Source: Thermothelomyces thermophilus ATCC 42464 (lineage: Eukaryota; Ascomycota; Sordariomycetes; Sordariales; Chaetomiaceae). Taken from it: a stretch of 64,000 nt of DNA. This document shows, in pieces, positions 21,905-33,948 of this stretch. Numbering within the stretch: the first letter of the stretch is position 1; every line of letters begins with the position of its first letter. The DNA is taken from positions 3,782,001-3,846,000 of the forward strand of contig NC_016474.1 of the NCBI RefSeq assembly GCF_000226095.1, read 5' to 3'. The position numbers and the translations under genes are program-made. Under the pieces are notes generated by a model. The model saw only the letters and a program-made list of their open reading frames with translations. It searched no databases and was not told the DNA's origin.

Positions 21905-24900
21905 TACCTGCGTAGCGGCAAGTAGTAGCGCAGTATAGGAGGAACTAGCGTAAGAGACCACTATATCGAGACCTCCCGGCAGAAACATGGGAAATCGCCG
22001 TAATCTTTAGACGACGGCGGCAAGACAAGCGACTATAGATAACAGCACAATGGAAACAGCACGAAATGCTCGTACTAGTAGATAATAGAGTAGAGATAAA
22101 CCTGATTTCGCCGACACTTGTAAATCAGCTACGGATACCCTAGAGAATGAAGCGGAAGCATGGCATAGTCAAAGGGCCATTTCCGACGTAATAGGTACGT
22201 AGAGAGACCGAACTGATCGATATCACTATGGCAGGGAAGACTATAGTAGTCGTATTTAGCATCGTAGACATAGGCAATAACAAAGACATGATATTAGGGT
22301 TACCATAGTATGAAGATTATGACCCGGACATTAGCTAGAAGAATGGTAGCCACCTACGACCCTAAACGGAGTCGTATTCGACTAGCAAGATAGGAAGCGC
22401 GTAAGGATCGCGAGCGGACGATGCTCAGAGAAAGGCATATCCTACAGATCTACCGCAAGAGACGGACAGTGGCAGGCAGACCACTACAGACTCTGGAAGA
22501 GGCGGCACAACGACATCGATATCGCGATAGGAGGAACGAGCTAAATCGCCGATAGCTGTTCTCTCCGTTGACGAATGCGGAGCACTGCAATTAGAGTAGT
22601 AGGTTAAAATAGGAGAAATCGCTAGTATTACTATAGACGGAACCAAGTTCGCATATTACCAGAAAACCGAGAGACGAGACAAGACTAGGGAAGTACCGAA
22701 GGAGTACAAGGGACACCTAGCATTCGAACCAAAGCATCTAGAAGGATTACTAGAACACGGCCTATAGGATCACGAGATCAAGCTCAAGGAAGGAGCACGA
22801 CTAAAGTTCTTTAAGATTTACCATACAAGCCAGACATAGAACGAAGAACTTAAGCGATATTTGGAGGAGAACCTTCGAAGAGGACATATCCGCCCGTCGA
22901 CATCGCTAGCAGGCTACCTAATCCTATTTATGCCAAAGAAAGACGGAAAGCTACGGTTATACGTCGACTATCAGCAACTTAACAAATAGACCGTAAAAAA
23001 CCGATACCCGTTACCGCTAATCTCACGGCTCCGAGATCAGTTGGCAGGAGCCTAATATTTCACGCGTCTTGACTTGCCATCGGCCTACAACCATATATAG
23101 ATCAAAGAAGGCGACGAGTAGAAAACGGCCTTTAGGATACCCTATGGCCATTACGAGTACCTCGTCATGCCATTCAGACTTACGAACGCGCCGGTAACGT
23201 TCTAAGCCCTAATTGATCAAGCTATCCAACCCTTTCTCGACAAATTTACGGTATGTTATCTCGACGACATACTCATCTTCTCCAAGACGATAGACGAACA
23301 CCGGAAGCACGTGATAGCAGTACTAGACGCGCTACACGCGTATAAGCTATTAGTCAACAAGGAAAAGAGCAAATTCCATGTCAGGAAGACAGTCTTTTTG
23401 GGATACGAAATATCCCCAGGACAAATCCGGATAGAACCTTCAAAGGTTAAAGCCATCAAGAATTGGCCACGACCGACGTCAGTCACGGAAGTACGAAGCT
23501 TTATCGGATTTACGAACTTCTACCGAATGTTCATCAGGAACTTTGGAGCGATCGCACGACCTTTACACGAACTCACCAAGAAGAATGCTAAATTCCAATA
23601 GGAAGAGCGACATGAGCAAGCATTTACACAGATCCACAACGCCATTACTAAGGATCTAGTACTAGTACTACCAGACCCCAAGAAGCCATTCGAGGTGGAA
23701 ACGGACGCTTCAGACTACGCCATCGGAGGACAGTTAGGACAACGAGACGAACAAGGAAAGCTACATCCTGTAGCCTTCTTTTCAAAGAAGCTCGATAGAC
23801 TACGTCTCAATTACCCGATCTATAACAAGGAACTACTTGCGATTATCGAAGCTTTCAAGGAATGGCAACTATACCTTAGCGGTACGATTAAACCGGTACA
23901 AGTGTATACGGATCACAAGAACCTGCGATACTTTACGACGACAAAGGAACTTAACAGACGACAAATACGATGGGTAGAATTCCTCGTGGAATTCAACTTC
24001 GAGATCTGCTACAAGAAGGGCAAAGAAAACGCATAAGCAGACATCTTAAGCCGACGAACAGATCATACGAAAGGACGAACAGGAACAACACCACCGTTAT
24101 TCAAGGAATGGATAGACGGAACGCTACATCACGAAACGTAGACACCTATAGAAGACGACCTACTTAACTCGTTCCTAGAATGCTACGCAATCTTTCGAGA
24201 GGAAAGAATCAACGAGGCACAGTATCAAGCAGCACCCGGACTAGTGGTACCTAACGGAGTGGAAGAGAAAGATGGGAAACTCTGGTACCGAGGTAAAGCA
24301 TACATCCACGACAAAGATCAACAGCTGCAGATGATTCGAGAACTCCACGAGTCGAAACTCGGAGGACATAAAGGAGTCACGAAGACTGTCGCATAAGTCA
24401 AGAAACACTACGACTTTCTACAGTTAACGGCACGAGTTAAGGAAGTCGTACGGAGCTACGACATCTACAATCGAAGCAAAACAGCGCGACATAAGCCGTA
24501 CAGGCTACTTCAGCCACTGCCAACAGCTGACAAACCATAGAGTTTAGTTACGATGGACTTTATCACGAAGTTGCCAGAATCCAAGGATATAGCCACAGGA
24601 GTGACCTATAATAGTATTCTTACTATAGTAGATCGCCTGACTAAGTAGGTATACTTCTTTCCCTACAAGGAGTCCTAGACAGCGGAACAGTTAGCAGACG
24701 TGATCTATCGGCAAGTTGCATCAGTGCATGCTTGGCCGCGAGAATGGATCACCGACAGAGACACTAAGTTCGTATCGAAGTTTTGGTAAGCGTTAATACG
24801 ACGATTGGGCGTCAACAGCAAGCTGTCAACAGCATATCACCTGTAGACCGACGGGCAAACGGAGTGATTAAACCAAGTTATTAAGCAATATCTCCGTTCT

Positions 24901-25605
24901 TACGTCAATTACCAGCAAGACGACTAGGTCATGCTATTACCAATAGCACAACTCGCCTATAATACGACGCCGACAGAAACGACCAAAGTCACACCGTTCT
25001 TCGCGAACTACAGGTATAAAGCAGACCTTAGGCAAGGACCAGAGGTCATAGTGCCAAGAGCAGCGGTCAAAGTAGAACAGATGTACGTACTACATAAGAA
25101 GCTCAAAAAGGAACTCGAGTTTGTCAGAACTAGAATAAAGAACTACTACGACAAACACAAGCTCGAGGGACCTCGCCTAGAGAGGGGAGACAAAGTCTAC
25201 CTAATCACACGGAACTTACGAACCAAACGACCAAGCACAAAGCTAGACTTCAAAAAGGTCGGACCCTTCGTTATCAAAGAACGAATTTCGACATCTAACT
25301 ACCGACTATCGTTACCGTCATCTATACGACTACAGACAGATGTTTTTCATATTTCACTCCTCGAACCAGCACCAAAAAACGCTAAGGTTGCCACATACAT
25401 CGAAGCAGAAGACGAAGAGGAAGAATAGGACGTCGAAGAAATTCTAGATTCACGTATCATTAATAGGGAACTACAGTACCTGGTCAAATGGCTTGATTTT
25501 GGACCAGAAGATAACTCATAGGAACCAGTCAAGAACTTGAACTACCCTAAGAAACTAGAACAGTTCTACCGGCAGAACCTAGATCGACCGCAGGCACTGG
25601 CTTAG
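21890..25605 (+). pseudogene. pol: E2 pol: protease, RT, RNase H, integrase, chromodomain
   Basis: The pol frame is -1 relative to gag and has no ATG near its beginning, so expression by -1 frameshifting is likely. In order: protease (LVLVD then a damaged DSGAE, 22066-22110), RT (YVDYQQLN near 22960; YLDD at 23257-23268), RNase H (ETDASDYAIGGQL near 23698; YTDHKNLRYF), integrase with a His/Cys finger (ELHESKLGGHKGV near 24340), core (ITDRDTKF near 24750; TDGQTE near 24850; AYNTTPTE near 24955), then a chromodomain at 25431-25560 (EEILDSRIINRELQYLVKW). Ends at TAG 25603. The chromodomain and domain order place it among chromoviruses. Open pieces remain at 23311-23601, 23695-24036 and 24931-25428. 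Confidence 0.92.
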
Positions 25606-26189
25606 ACAAAACAGCCAAGTCGGCCTCCGACAAATCCAGGCCCAAAGAAGACCAGTCAAACGGGACGTCAGCACCCCAGGACCGTACATCACTAATAACG
25701 CGTGCTTCGGACTCCCGCACCCTCCGTTCTTCCGCCTCTATTTCCTCCAGAGACTGTATGCCTCGACGAAACAGCTCGGAACCCCGCTCCTTCAAGAAAC
25801 GTTTCTGGCGACAAAGACAAGCTAATCGACCGACAGCCGTCTGAAGTTACGTCTAAAGGACAAAAAGGGCCTCTTTAGCATTGGCCTCTTCTTATTCTAC
25901 ACGCTTTTGTTCAGACATAATCTTCGTTACTATAAAGAATTAGCCACGAACATTAAGGCAACAAACCAGGTCACGAATAAGCAGACGCTACGTCGGAACC
26001 ATCGCAAGAACGACCCCGACGCACGCACTCGCTACAGCGAGAAGAGCCTAACGCTATACGACAAGCCAAGTTCCGCTTAAAACACCACGAACACGGCATG
26101 ACGTCTACGCCAGAAGAGTCAATAAAAGAAGCAAGCGCGGCGCGCTGTTGGGATTTCAAGGATCGGCGCTTAGAAACACGATCTGCCAT
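25547..26189 (-). pseudogene. E2 antisense accessory gene: Cys-rich plus coiled-coil protein
   Basis: On the strand opposite to gag-pol, between the chromodomain and the 3' LTR. First part ATG 26189 to about 25971: KRRSLKSQQRAALASFI, then Cys-rich MPCSWCFKRNLACRI and SSRCSECVRRGRSCDG, which resembles a fungal zinc-cluster or knuckle. Second part 25918-25547, in another frame: a Glu/Lys/Arg coiled coil, then SELFRRGIQSLEEIEAEERR and an acidic Leu-rich tail (SSLGLDLSEADLAVL). A short GT..AG interval (about 25930-25966) might be an intron, but 37 nt is very short. Related ORFs occur in E3, E4, E5 and E6. Function unknown. Confidence 0.7.
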
Positions 26190-26301
26190 CTTGTCAGTCA
26201 CCAGCAGTACAGGAAAAGGAAAAAAATTACGAGGCATACGTAGAAAGGATATAGGCGCTATTTGAAACGGCCTAAAAGAGGGCTTTCGGGTCAAAAGCCT
26301 T

Positions 26302-26311
26302 GGAGGGAAGG
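26302..26311 (+). other. E2 polypurine tract
   Basis: GGAGGGAAGG followed by CATCG and then the 3' LTR. All copies show a purine run plus CATCG at this place. Confidence 0.6.
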
Positions 26312-26316
26312 CATCG

Positions 26317-26742
26317 TATCACGGAAATATATATACAGATGCCGCCTGAGCCACTGGCACGAACGGGCCAATCAAGCCGAAGGAATGATGGACTAATCAG
26401 GACGGGATCACGCTTGGCAAGAAACGATCCCAACAGAGGATCACTGGCTCACGATATGAGCCAGGTAAGCCAATATGAATGATTACCACGACTGCTAGTG
26501 ATCCTAGGAGTATATATACATGTAAATAGTCACTTGTTATGGTGGACTCTGGGAGTTCACTAGTAGTAACAATCACAATCACAGTACTCATACCAAGCAT
26601 TGCCGATTACTGTGAGAGACAACTCTAGTGTTGTTGTGAACCCTTTGGCTTTACCGAATCCCTTAGACGACCTGCCTACTTGTTACGTTCACCTACCTCC
26701 GTCTGGACCCTTTCAGAAGAAGTCTGAGTTGGGTTCGTCACA
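26317..26742 (+). repeat. E2 3' LTR (type A, 426 bp)
   Basis: Starts TATCACGG (TG changed to TA) and ends TTCGTCACA, followed by the TAGCT duplication. Confidence 0.95.
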
Positions 26743-26841
26743 TAGCTAAATAACTAAAGAGGTTAGCACTAACCTAGGAAACAGGTCAAGGCCCTTTAAG
26801 GGGCCTAGGAACCATTAACGCTTATATAGTAGCAAGTAATA

Positions 26842-27263
26842 TGTCACGGAAATATACATGCAAGACACCGCCTAAGCCACCTCCCCCGACAGGCCAATAG
26901 GACAGCAGGCACAAACGGACCAATCAGGAAAGGATCACGCTTGGCAAAGTAATCTATATACTATGGGATCACTACCGTAGCCGTAATCTAGACAGCAAAG
27001 GATCACTAGGTAAAGAGTGATCTCAGGATTATATATACATATAGATAGTCACTTGTTATAGTAGACTCTAGGAGTTCACCAGTGGTAACAATCACAATCA
27101 CAGTACTTATACCAAGCATTGCTAATTACTATAAGAGGTAACTCTAAGTGTTGTTATAAACCCTTTAGCTTTACTAAATCCCTTAGACGACCTGCCTACT
27201 CGTCACGCTTAACCTACCTCTATCTAGACCCTTTTAAAAGAAGTCTAAGTTAGGTTTGTCATA
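26842..27263 (+). repeat. E3 5' LTR (type B, 422 bp)
   Basis: Shares its first ~20 bp and its downstream half with type A but has a distinct stretch (CCTCCCCCGACAGGCCAATA; two TAGCCGTRATC-like segments) in between. Ends GTTTGTCATA. Confidence 0.92.
27081..27091 (+). promoter_or_regulatory. E3 proposed transcript start / self-primer sequence
   Basis: AGTGGTAACAA, perfect complement of the 11 nt at 27266-27276. In Tf1-like self-primed elements the first 11 nt of the RNA pair with the primer-binding site, so transcription is predicted to start here, about 65 bp after a TATATATA box (27013). Confidence 0.55.
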
Positions 27264-27265
27264 CG

Positions 27266-27276
27266 TTGTTACCACT
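27266..27276 (+). other. E3 candidate self-priming primer-binding site
   Basis: TTGTTACCACT, 2 nt downstream of the LTR end, 11/11 complementary to 27081-27091. Confidence 0.65.
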
Positions 27277-27290
27277 CCCTTTGTTCTGTC

Positions 27291-29552
27291 ATAGTTCAGA
27301 ACAGAGGTAACTTCAACCTCGATATCGACATAGCTACCAACATCACGGCCAAACAGCTGCTCGCTTAGCTTGGTCAACTCTAGCAGCGGATCTAGGAGTT
27401 AGACCAGAGAGACAAGGCTGCTTAAGCTCGAATCAAGGAACTCGAGAACCGCGAAAAGTACTTACAGAAGTTGGTTAACGAGGCCTATACCAAAATCGAG
27501 GCACTCGAGGGCGCTAAAGCGAAGCGTATTAAGATCGAACTACCTAGCAAATATAGAAGAACTAAGGAGGATCTTGTAGGATTCTTAACAAACCTCTGAT
27601 CCTACTTCCGGCTTAATGACGACAAGTTTCTAGACGATAAAGCCAAAGTCCTTTATATAGCTACGAGACTAGAAGGCAAGGCACTTAGATGGTTTGAGCC
27701 TATGTAGAATGACTATCTTACTAAGGAAGACGAAGACGACTAAGATACGTTTATATAGGTAGTTTTCCGATCTTATAACCGTTTCGAAGAAGAGCTTCGG
27801 AAAGTTTTTAGTAATAAAGACAAGAAGATTTATACGTAAGAAAGACTTACTAATCTCTGATAGACCAAGTTAGTAGCCTCCTATATTATATAGTTTAGAT
27901 AGGACATACTTAAGTCTTAGCTTAATGATAAGGCGTTAATATAATTGTTCTATAATGGCCTAAAGGAAAAGGTCAAGGACAAGCTATATAAGTACGATTA
28001 GCCTAAGACTTTAGATAAATATATCGTATAGGCCATCAGGATTAATAATCGACTCTATATATAAGAGCAATAGAAACGAGGTCAAATAAATAGAACCACA
28101 GTTAAGGCTAACGACAAGAAAAAGCAAGCATACGTTAGTACCTTGTACGGGACGTACCCCAGAGCTATAGATATAGACATAGCACAGAAGTAGGACTAGA
28201 AAAAGGCGATCAAAGACAAGTCCAATGTTACCTACTATAACTATAGAAAGAAAGGGCACTATAAGCAAGAATGCCAGAGCCCGAAGAAAGAATGGAAACC
28301 AGCCCCTAGAAAGGAAATTATAGCTATTAATAAAACCACTAAGGACGTCATCAAAGTAGTAGCTACAAGCTATAAAGACAAGGGTAGTAGCATAGATAGT
28401 CTTGGACATAATAGCAACAGTAAAGACAAATAAGCACTATACTTTGAACTGGTTACTATAGACCCAGAGATAGGTCTCGCTGAATAGGATATAGTAGGAG
28501 AGTATACACCACCAATTTCGATTCTCCTAGCCTTGAGGCAGTGAGGTTTTACAGTTATATAGAGGCAGGATAGATTATAGACAACCGATACCTAAGGAAT
28601 CGAAAGACCTAGACCTAATGCTCTATTCCTCTAGGAACGAATCGAATAGTACTGTAACAAAGTTTTCTAACTTAACATAGAACTGTATAAACAGGATAGA
28701 TGCTTGATTCGACTTGCCTACTAGAGCGATAGAATAAGGGACGAAATAAGGGAACTCTAACATATTATAGAAGCTATTAAAGGAGAACAGCCTATAGTAT
28801 ATAATAGGCCCGATAGCTATACTAAGAATCTTAACGGTTAGTAACTTAGTAACGACGTATAGAACCCGGAATACTAGTTTATGCGCGCGAACTATAGAAA
28901 AGACGAGCGTATATAGGGAAGCTACTAGAAGAAACACTCCTATCTTAGCATTAGAGTACCTATAGTCTATATACAGTGGGAAGGATTCGGAAAAGAATTC
29001 CAATACCTCCTAGGCAACGCCATACGGCTATACCCTCGACATAAGGCATATACGTAAGTGCCCTGGTTCTAGTGTGTAGCATACAAATGCCAATACCACT
29101 TCCGTGACAAATTCGAAAACAATCACTAGCCGACCTGACAAGGAAATGAGGACAGAAGCTTACGCCCTATAGAATAGGTCTACAATGTAGGAAATAGAGC
29201 GGCCGAATTACTCTAAAAGATCGAAGCCTACAATTTAGAAGGCATTACAATAGTTCTAAAATAAGCCTAGCCTAGGTACTATAGAATAGGACGAGATATA
29301 TAGGACTCATACCGGAGCGACAATTGCCTCTATCACGTGGACGAAAAGAAATTGCGAATTCGGGAGCTTTAGATGAAGCTATAGCACGTACGACGGAAAG
29401 TAGAACGGACCTAATGGTAGGAAGCCGCAAGCACTCAATGGCTTACAGAAATAAGCACGATCGATAAAGCCGCTATTAGCCAAATAACTAAAGAGGTTAG
29501 CACTGACCTAGGAAACGGGTCAGGGCCCTTTGAGGGGCCTGGAAACCATTAA
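27291..29552 (+). pseudogene. gag: E3 gag (753 codons, start codon lost)
   Basis: Frame from ATA 27291 to TAA 29550-29552 has exactly the same length as in E2 and E4. Zinc-knuckle remnant near 28235-28275; long C-terminal extension present. Many transition stops. Confidence 0.8.
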
Positions 29553-32500
29553 CGCCTGTGTAATGGCGAGTGATAGCATAGTATAGGAGGAACTAGCATA
29601 AGAGACTACTATACCGAGACCTCCCGGCAGAAATATAGGAAATCGCCGTAATCTTTAGACAACGGCAGCAAGACAAGCGATTGTAGATAATAGCATAGTG
29701 GAAACAGCATGAAATACTTGTACTAGTAGATAGTAGAGCAGAGATAAACCTGATTTTGCTGACACTTGTAAATTAGCTATAGATACCCTAGAGAATGAAG
29801 CGGAAGCATAGTATAGTCAAAGGGCCATTTCTGATGTAATAGGTATATAGAGAGACCAAACCAATTAACATCACTATAGTAAGGAAGACTATAGTAGTCG
29901 TATTTAGCATTATAGATATAGGTAACGATAAAGATATAATATTAGGGTTACTATAGTATGAAGATTATAACCTAGACATTAGCTAGAAGAATGGTAGCTA
30001 CCTACGACCCTAAACGGAGTCATATTCGACTAGTGAGATAGGGAGCGTATAAGGATTGCGAGCAGACGATGCTTAGAGAAAGGCATATCCTACGGATCCA
30101 CCATAAGAGACGGATAGTGGCAGGCAGACTACTATAGACTCTAGAAGAGGTAGCATAACGACATCGATATCGCGATAGGAGGAATAAGCTAAATCGCCGA
30201 TAGCTGTTCTCTCTGTTGACAAATGCGGAGTACTGCAATTAGAGTAGTAGGTTGAGATAGGAGAAATCGCCAGTATCGCTATAGACGGAACTAAGTTTGT
30301 ATACTATTAGAAAACCAAGAGACGAGACAAGACTAGGGAAGTACTAAAGGAATACAAAAGATACCTAGCATTTGAACCAAAGTATCTAGAAGGATTACCG
30401 GAACACGGCCTATAGGATTACGAGATTAAGCTTAAGGAAGGAGTATAACTAAAGTTCTTTAAGATCTACTATATAAGCTAGATATAGGACGAAGAACTTA
30501 AGTAATATTTGGAGGAGAACCTTCGAAGAGGACATATCCGCCTGTTGACATTGCTAGCAGGCTACCTAATCCTGTTTATGCCTAAGAAAGACGGAAAGCT
30601 ACAGTTATACGTCGACTATCGGCAACTTAACGAACAGACCGTAAAAAATCGATACCCGTTACCGCTAATCTCACGGCTCCAAGATTAGTTAGCAGGAGCC
30701 TAATATTTCACACGTCTTGACTTGCCATCGGCCTATAACCATATATAGATCAAAGAAGGCGACGAGTGGAAAACGGCCTTTAGGACACCCTATGGCCACT
30801 ACGAGTACCTCGTCATGCCATTTAGACTTACAAACGCGCCGGTAACGTTCTAAGCCCTGATTAATTAAGCTATCTGACCCTTTCTCGACAAATTTACAGT
30901 ATATTATCTTGATAATATACTTATCTTCTCTAAGACAATAGACAAACACCAGAAGTACGTAAAAGTAGTACTAGACGTACTATATATATATAAGCTATCA
31001 GTTAATAAGGAAAAGAGCGAATTCCACGTTAGGAAAACGGTATTTCTAGGATACAAGATATCCCTAGGACAAATTCGAATAGAACCTTTAAAGATTAAAG
31101 CTATTAAGAATTGGCTACGACCGACGTTAGTTACAGAAGTATAAAGTTTTATCGGATTTACAAACTTCTACCAGATGTTTATCAGGAACTTTAGAGCGAT
31201 CGTACGACCTTTGTACGAACTTACCAAGAAGAACACTAAATTCTAATGGGAAGAGCGACACGAGTAAGCATTTACATAGATCCGTGACGCTATTACTAAG
31301 GACCTAGTACTAGTATTGCTAGACCCTAAGAAGCCATTCGAGGTAGAAACGGACGCTTCAGACTACGCTATCGGAGGACAATTAGGATAACAAGATAAAT
31401 AAGGGAAGCTATATCCTATAGCCTTCTTTTTAAAGAAGCTTGATAGACTATGTCTTAATTATCTAATCTATAACAAGGAACTACTTACAATTGTTAAAGC
31501 CTTTAAGGAATAGTGACTATACCTTAGTGGTACGATTAAACTAGTACAAGTATATATAGATTATAAGAACCTGCGATACTTTATGATGACAAAGGAACTT
31601 AACGGACGACAAATACGATGGGCAGAATTCCTTACGGAATTCAACTTCGAGATCTGCTATAAGAAGGGCAAAGAAAACGTATAAGCAGACATCTTAAGCC
31701 AATAAACGAATCATATAGAAGGACAAACAAAAACAACACTACCGCTATTTAAAGAACGAATAGACGGAACGCTATATCACGAAACGCAGACACCCGTAGG
31801 AGATGATCTATTCGACTCGTTCCTAGAATGCTATACAATCTTTCGAGAAGAAAGGATTAACAAGGCATAGTATCAAGCAGCACCTAGACTAGTAGTACCT
31901 AACGGAGTAGAAGAAAGAGATAGAAAACTCTGGTACCGAGGTAAAGCGTATATCTACGACAAAGATCAATAGCTGCGAATGATTCGAAAACTCTACGAGT
32001 CGAAACTCGGAGGATATAAAGGAGTTACGAAGACTGTCGTACAAGTCAAGAAACACTACGACTTTCTATAGTTAATGGCACAAGTTAAGGAAGTCGTATA
32101 GAGCTACGACATCTATAATCAAAGCAAAATAGTATAATACAAGCCATATAGGCTACTTTAGCTACTACTAATAGCTGACAAACTATAGAGTTTAGTTATA
32201 ATAGACTTTATTATAAAGCTGCTAGAATCTAAAGACATAGCCACAGGAGTAACCTACGACAGTATTCTTACTATAGTAGATTGCCTGACTAAGTAGGCAT
32301 ATTTCTTTCCCTATAAAGAGTCCTAGACAGCGGAACAGTTAGCAGACGTAATCTATCGGCAAGTTGCATTAGTACATGCTTAGCCGCAAGAATGGATCAC
32401 CAATAGAGACACTAAGTTCGCATCGAAGTTCTAGCAAGCGTTAATACAACAATTAGGCATTAATAGTAAGCTATTAACGGCATATCACCTACAGACCGAC

Positions 32501-33280
32501 GGACAAACAGAGCGACTAAACCAAGTTATTAAGCAATACCTCCGCTCTTACGTCAATTACTAGCAAGACGACTAGGTCATGCTATTACTAATAGCACAAC
32601 TTGCCTATAATACGACGCCGACAGAAACGACTAAAGTTACACCATTCTTCGCGAACTACGGATATAAAGCAGACCTTAGGCAAGGACCAGAGGTCATAGT
32701 GCCAAGAGCAGTAGTCAAAGTAGAACAGATATACGCACTATATAAGAAGCTTAAAGAGGAACTCGAGTTTGTTAAGACCAGAATAAAGAACCACTACGAC
32801 AAACACAGGCTTGAGGGACCTTACCTAGAGAGGGGAGACAAAGTCTACCTGATTGTACAAAACCTATAAACCAAACGACCAAGCACGAAGCTAGACTTTA
32901 AGAAGGTCAGACCCTTTGTTATTAAAGAATAAATTTCGACATCTAACTACCGACTATTGTTACCGTCATCTATATGACTATAGACGGATGTTTTTTATAT
33001 TTCACTCCTCGAACTAGCACCGAAAAACACTAAGGTTACTACATATATTGAAGCAAAAGACGAGGAAGAAGAATAGGACGTTAAAGAAATTCTAAATTTA
33101 TATATTATTAACGGAGAACTATAGTACCTAGTCAAATGGCTTAATTTTAGACTAGAAGACAACTTATAGGAACTAGTCAAGAATTTAAACTGCCCAAAGA
33201 AACTAGAACAGTTCTACTAGCAGAACCCGGATCGACCAAAGGCAAAACCGGGACAGAATCAAAGACGGCACCCTAGTTAA
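29530..33280 (+). pseudogene. pol: E3 pol, including chromodomain remnant
   Basis: Same domain order as E2 in the -1 frame. RT YLDD is changed to YLDN. An integrase stretch (AYNTTPTETTKVTPFFANYG) is still open at 32579-32869. The chromodomain remnant lies near 33080-33210. End set at the first TAA past the chromodomain. Confidence 0.8.
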
Positions 33281-33826
33281 TAACGTTAACGCCACCATTG
33301 AGCTACATACCTAGAACCGCCCCTAATTCCTACTATCCCACCTCTTCCAATTTATCTAAAGACGCAAGACCCTAGTAAACCATCTCCGACCCTCGAGATA
33401 ATAATAATCGCTTTTAACGATAAATACGGTCTAAACAAGCTAGAGATTTGTCTAGATAACGTTGCGCTTTTGCTAACGAATCGCAGTCGGTACAGAGAGC
33501 CTCCTTAGCATCTTATTCTAACCGGTCGAGGCGCTTTGATTCGTCCACAATACGGGATACTACGGAAGTCAGTATAGAAAAAATACACTAGCAAGGGAAC
33601 ACGGACAAGATAAGACCGGAACCCTAGAACCATCATATGACCTCCCGCGACAAACGTACTCGCCGTAACAAGAAGAACTCTCTATTATATAGCAGCAGAG
33701 GCCACAAGAAAAACAATAAGAACAAGGCATCACTTCAAACCCTAGCTCGTTAATAGCAATAGCCAAGGCAATACGCTCTTCGGTCTTCACGGATCTTTTT
33801 GTCAAACACTTTGCTACACGAGACAT
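33270..33826 (-). pseudogene. E3 antisense accessory gene
   Basis: ATG 33826 starts a frame with MPCSYCFSCGLCCYI and SSCYGEYVCRGRSYDG, a decayed copy of the E2 Cys-rich motif. Further on (33540-33300, shifted frame, stops) come Leu/Arg coiled-coil sequence and SRGSEMV..GLASLDKLEEV, matching the E2 motif SELFRRGIQSLEEIE. The sequence outside these motifs differs from type A. Confidence 0.6.
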
Positions 33827-33948
33827 GTTATCAGCAGTATACAGAGGAAAGAGGGAAACACAGGAGACAACTCACTAAGGGTTGTTAGCGCTATTTAAGA
33901 CGGCCTAAGATGGGCTTTCAGGTCGAAAGCCTTGAAGGAGGGGCATCG

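Larger units (their letters stand above)
19190..26742 (+). mobile_element. E2: Ty3/gypsy chromovirus, type A LTR, best preserved copy (7553 bp)
   Basis: Both LTRs are 426 bp. Target duplication TAGCT at 19185-19189 and 26743-26747, within the gag of E1. Gag (frame of 19643) and pol (frame of 22066) keep their frames over 6 kb without a net indel; damage is almost only stops and missense from transitions. RT keeps YLDD, the protease motif is altered. The accessory gene lies antisense before the 3' LTR. Confidence 0.95.

Noticed and set aside
17851-22646. Short hydrophobic minus-strand frames such as 17851-18141 and 20363-20620, recurring in every element
   Set aside because: They are antisense of gag (for example of the zinc-knuckle region) and recur because gag recurs. 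Unlike the 3' accessory gene they have no start-to-stop conservation or motif.
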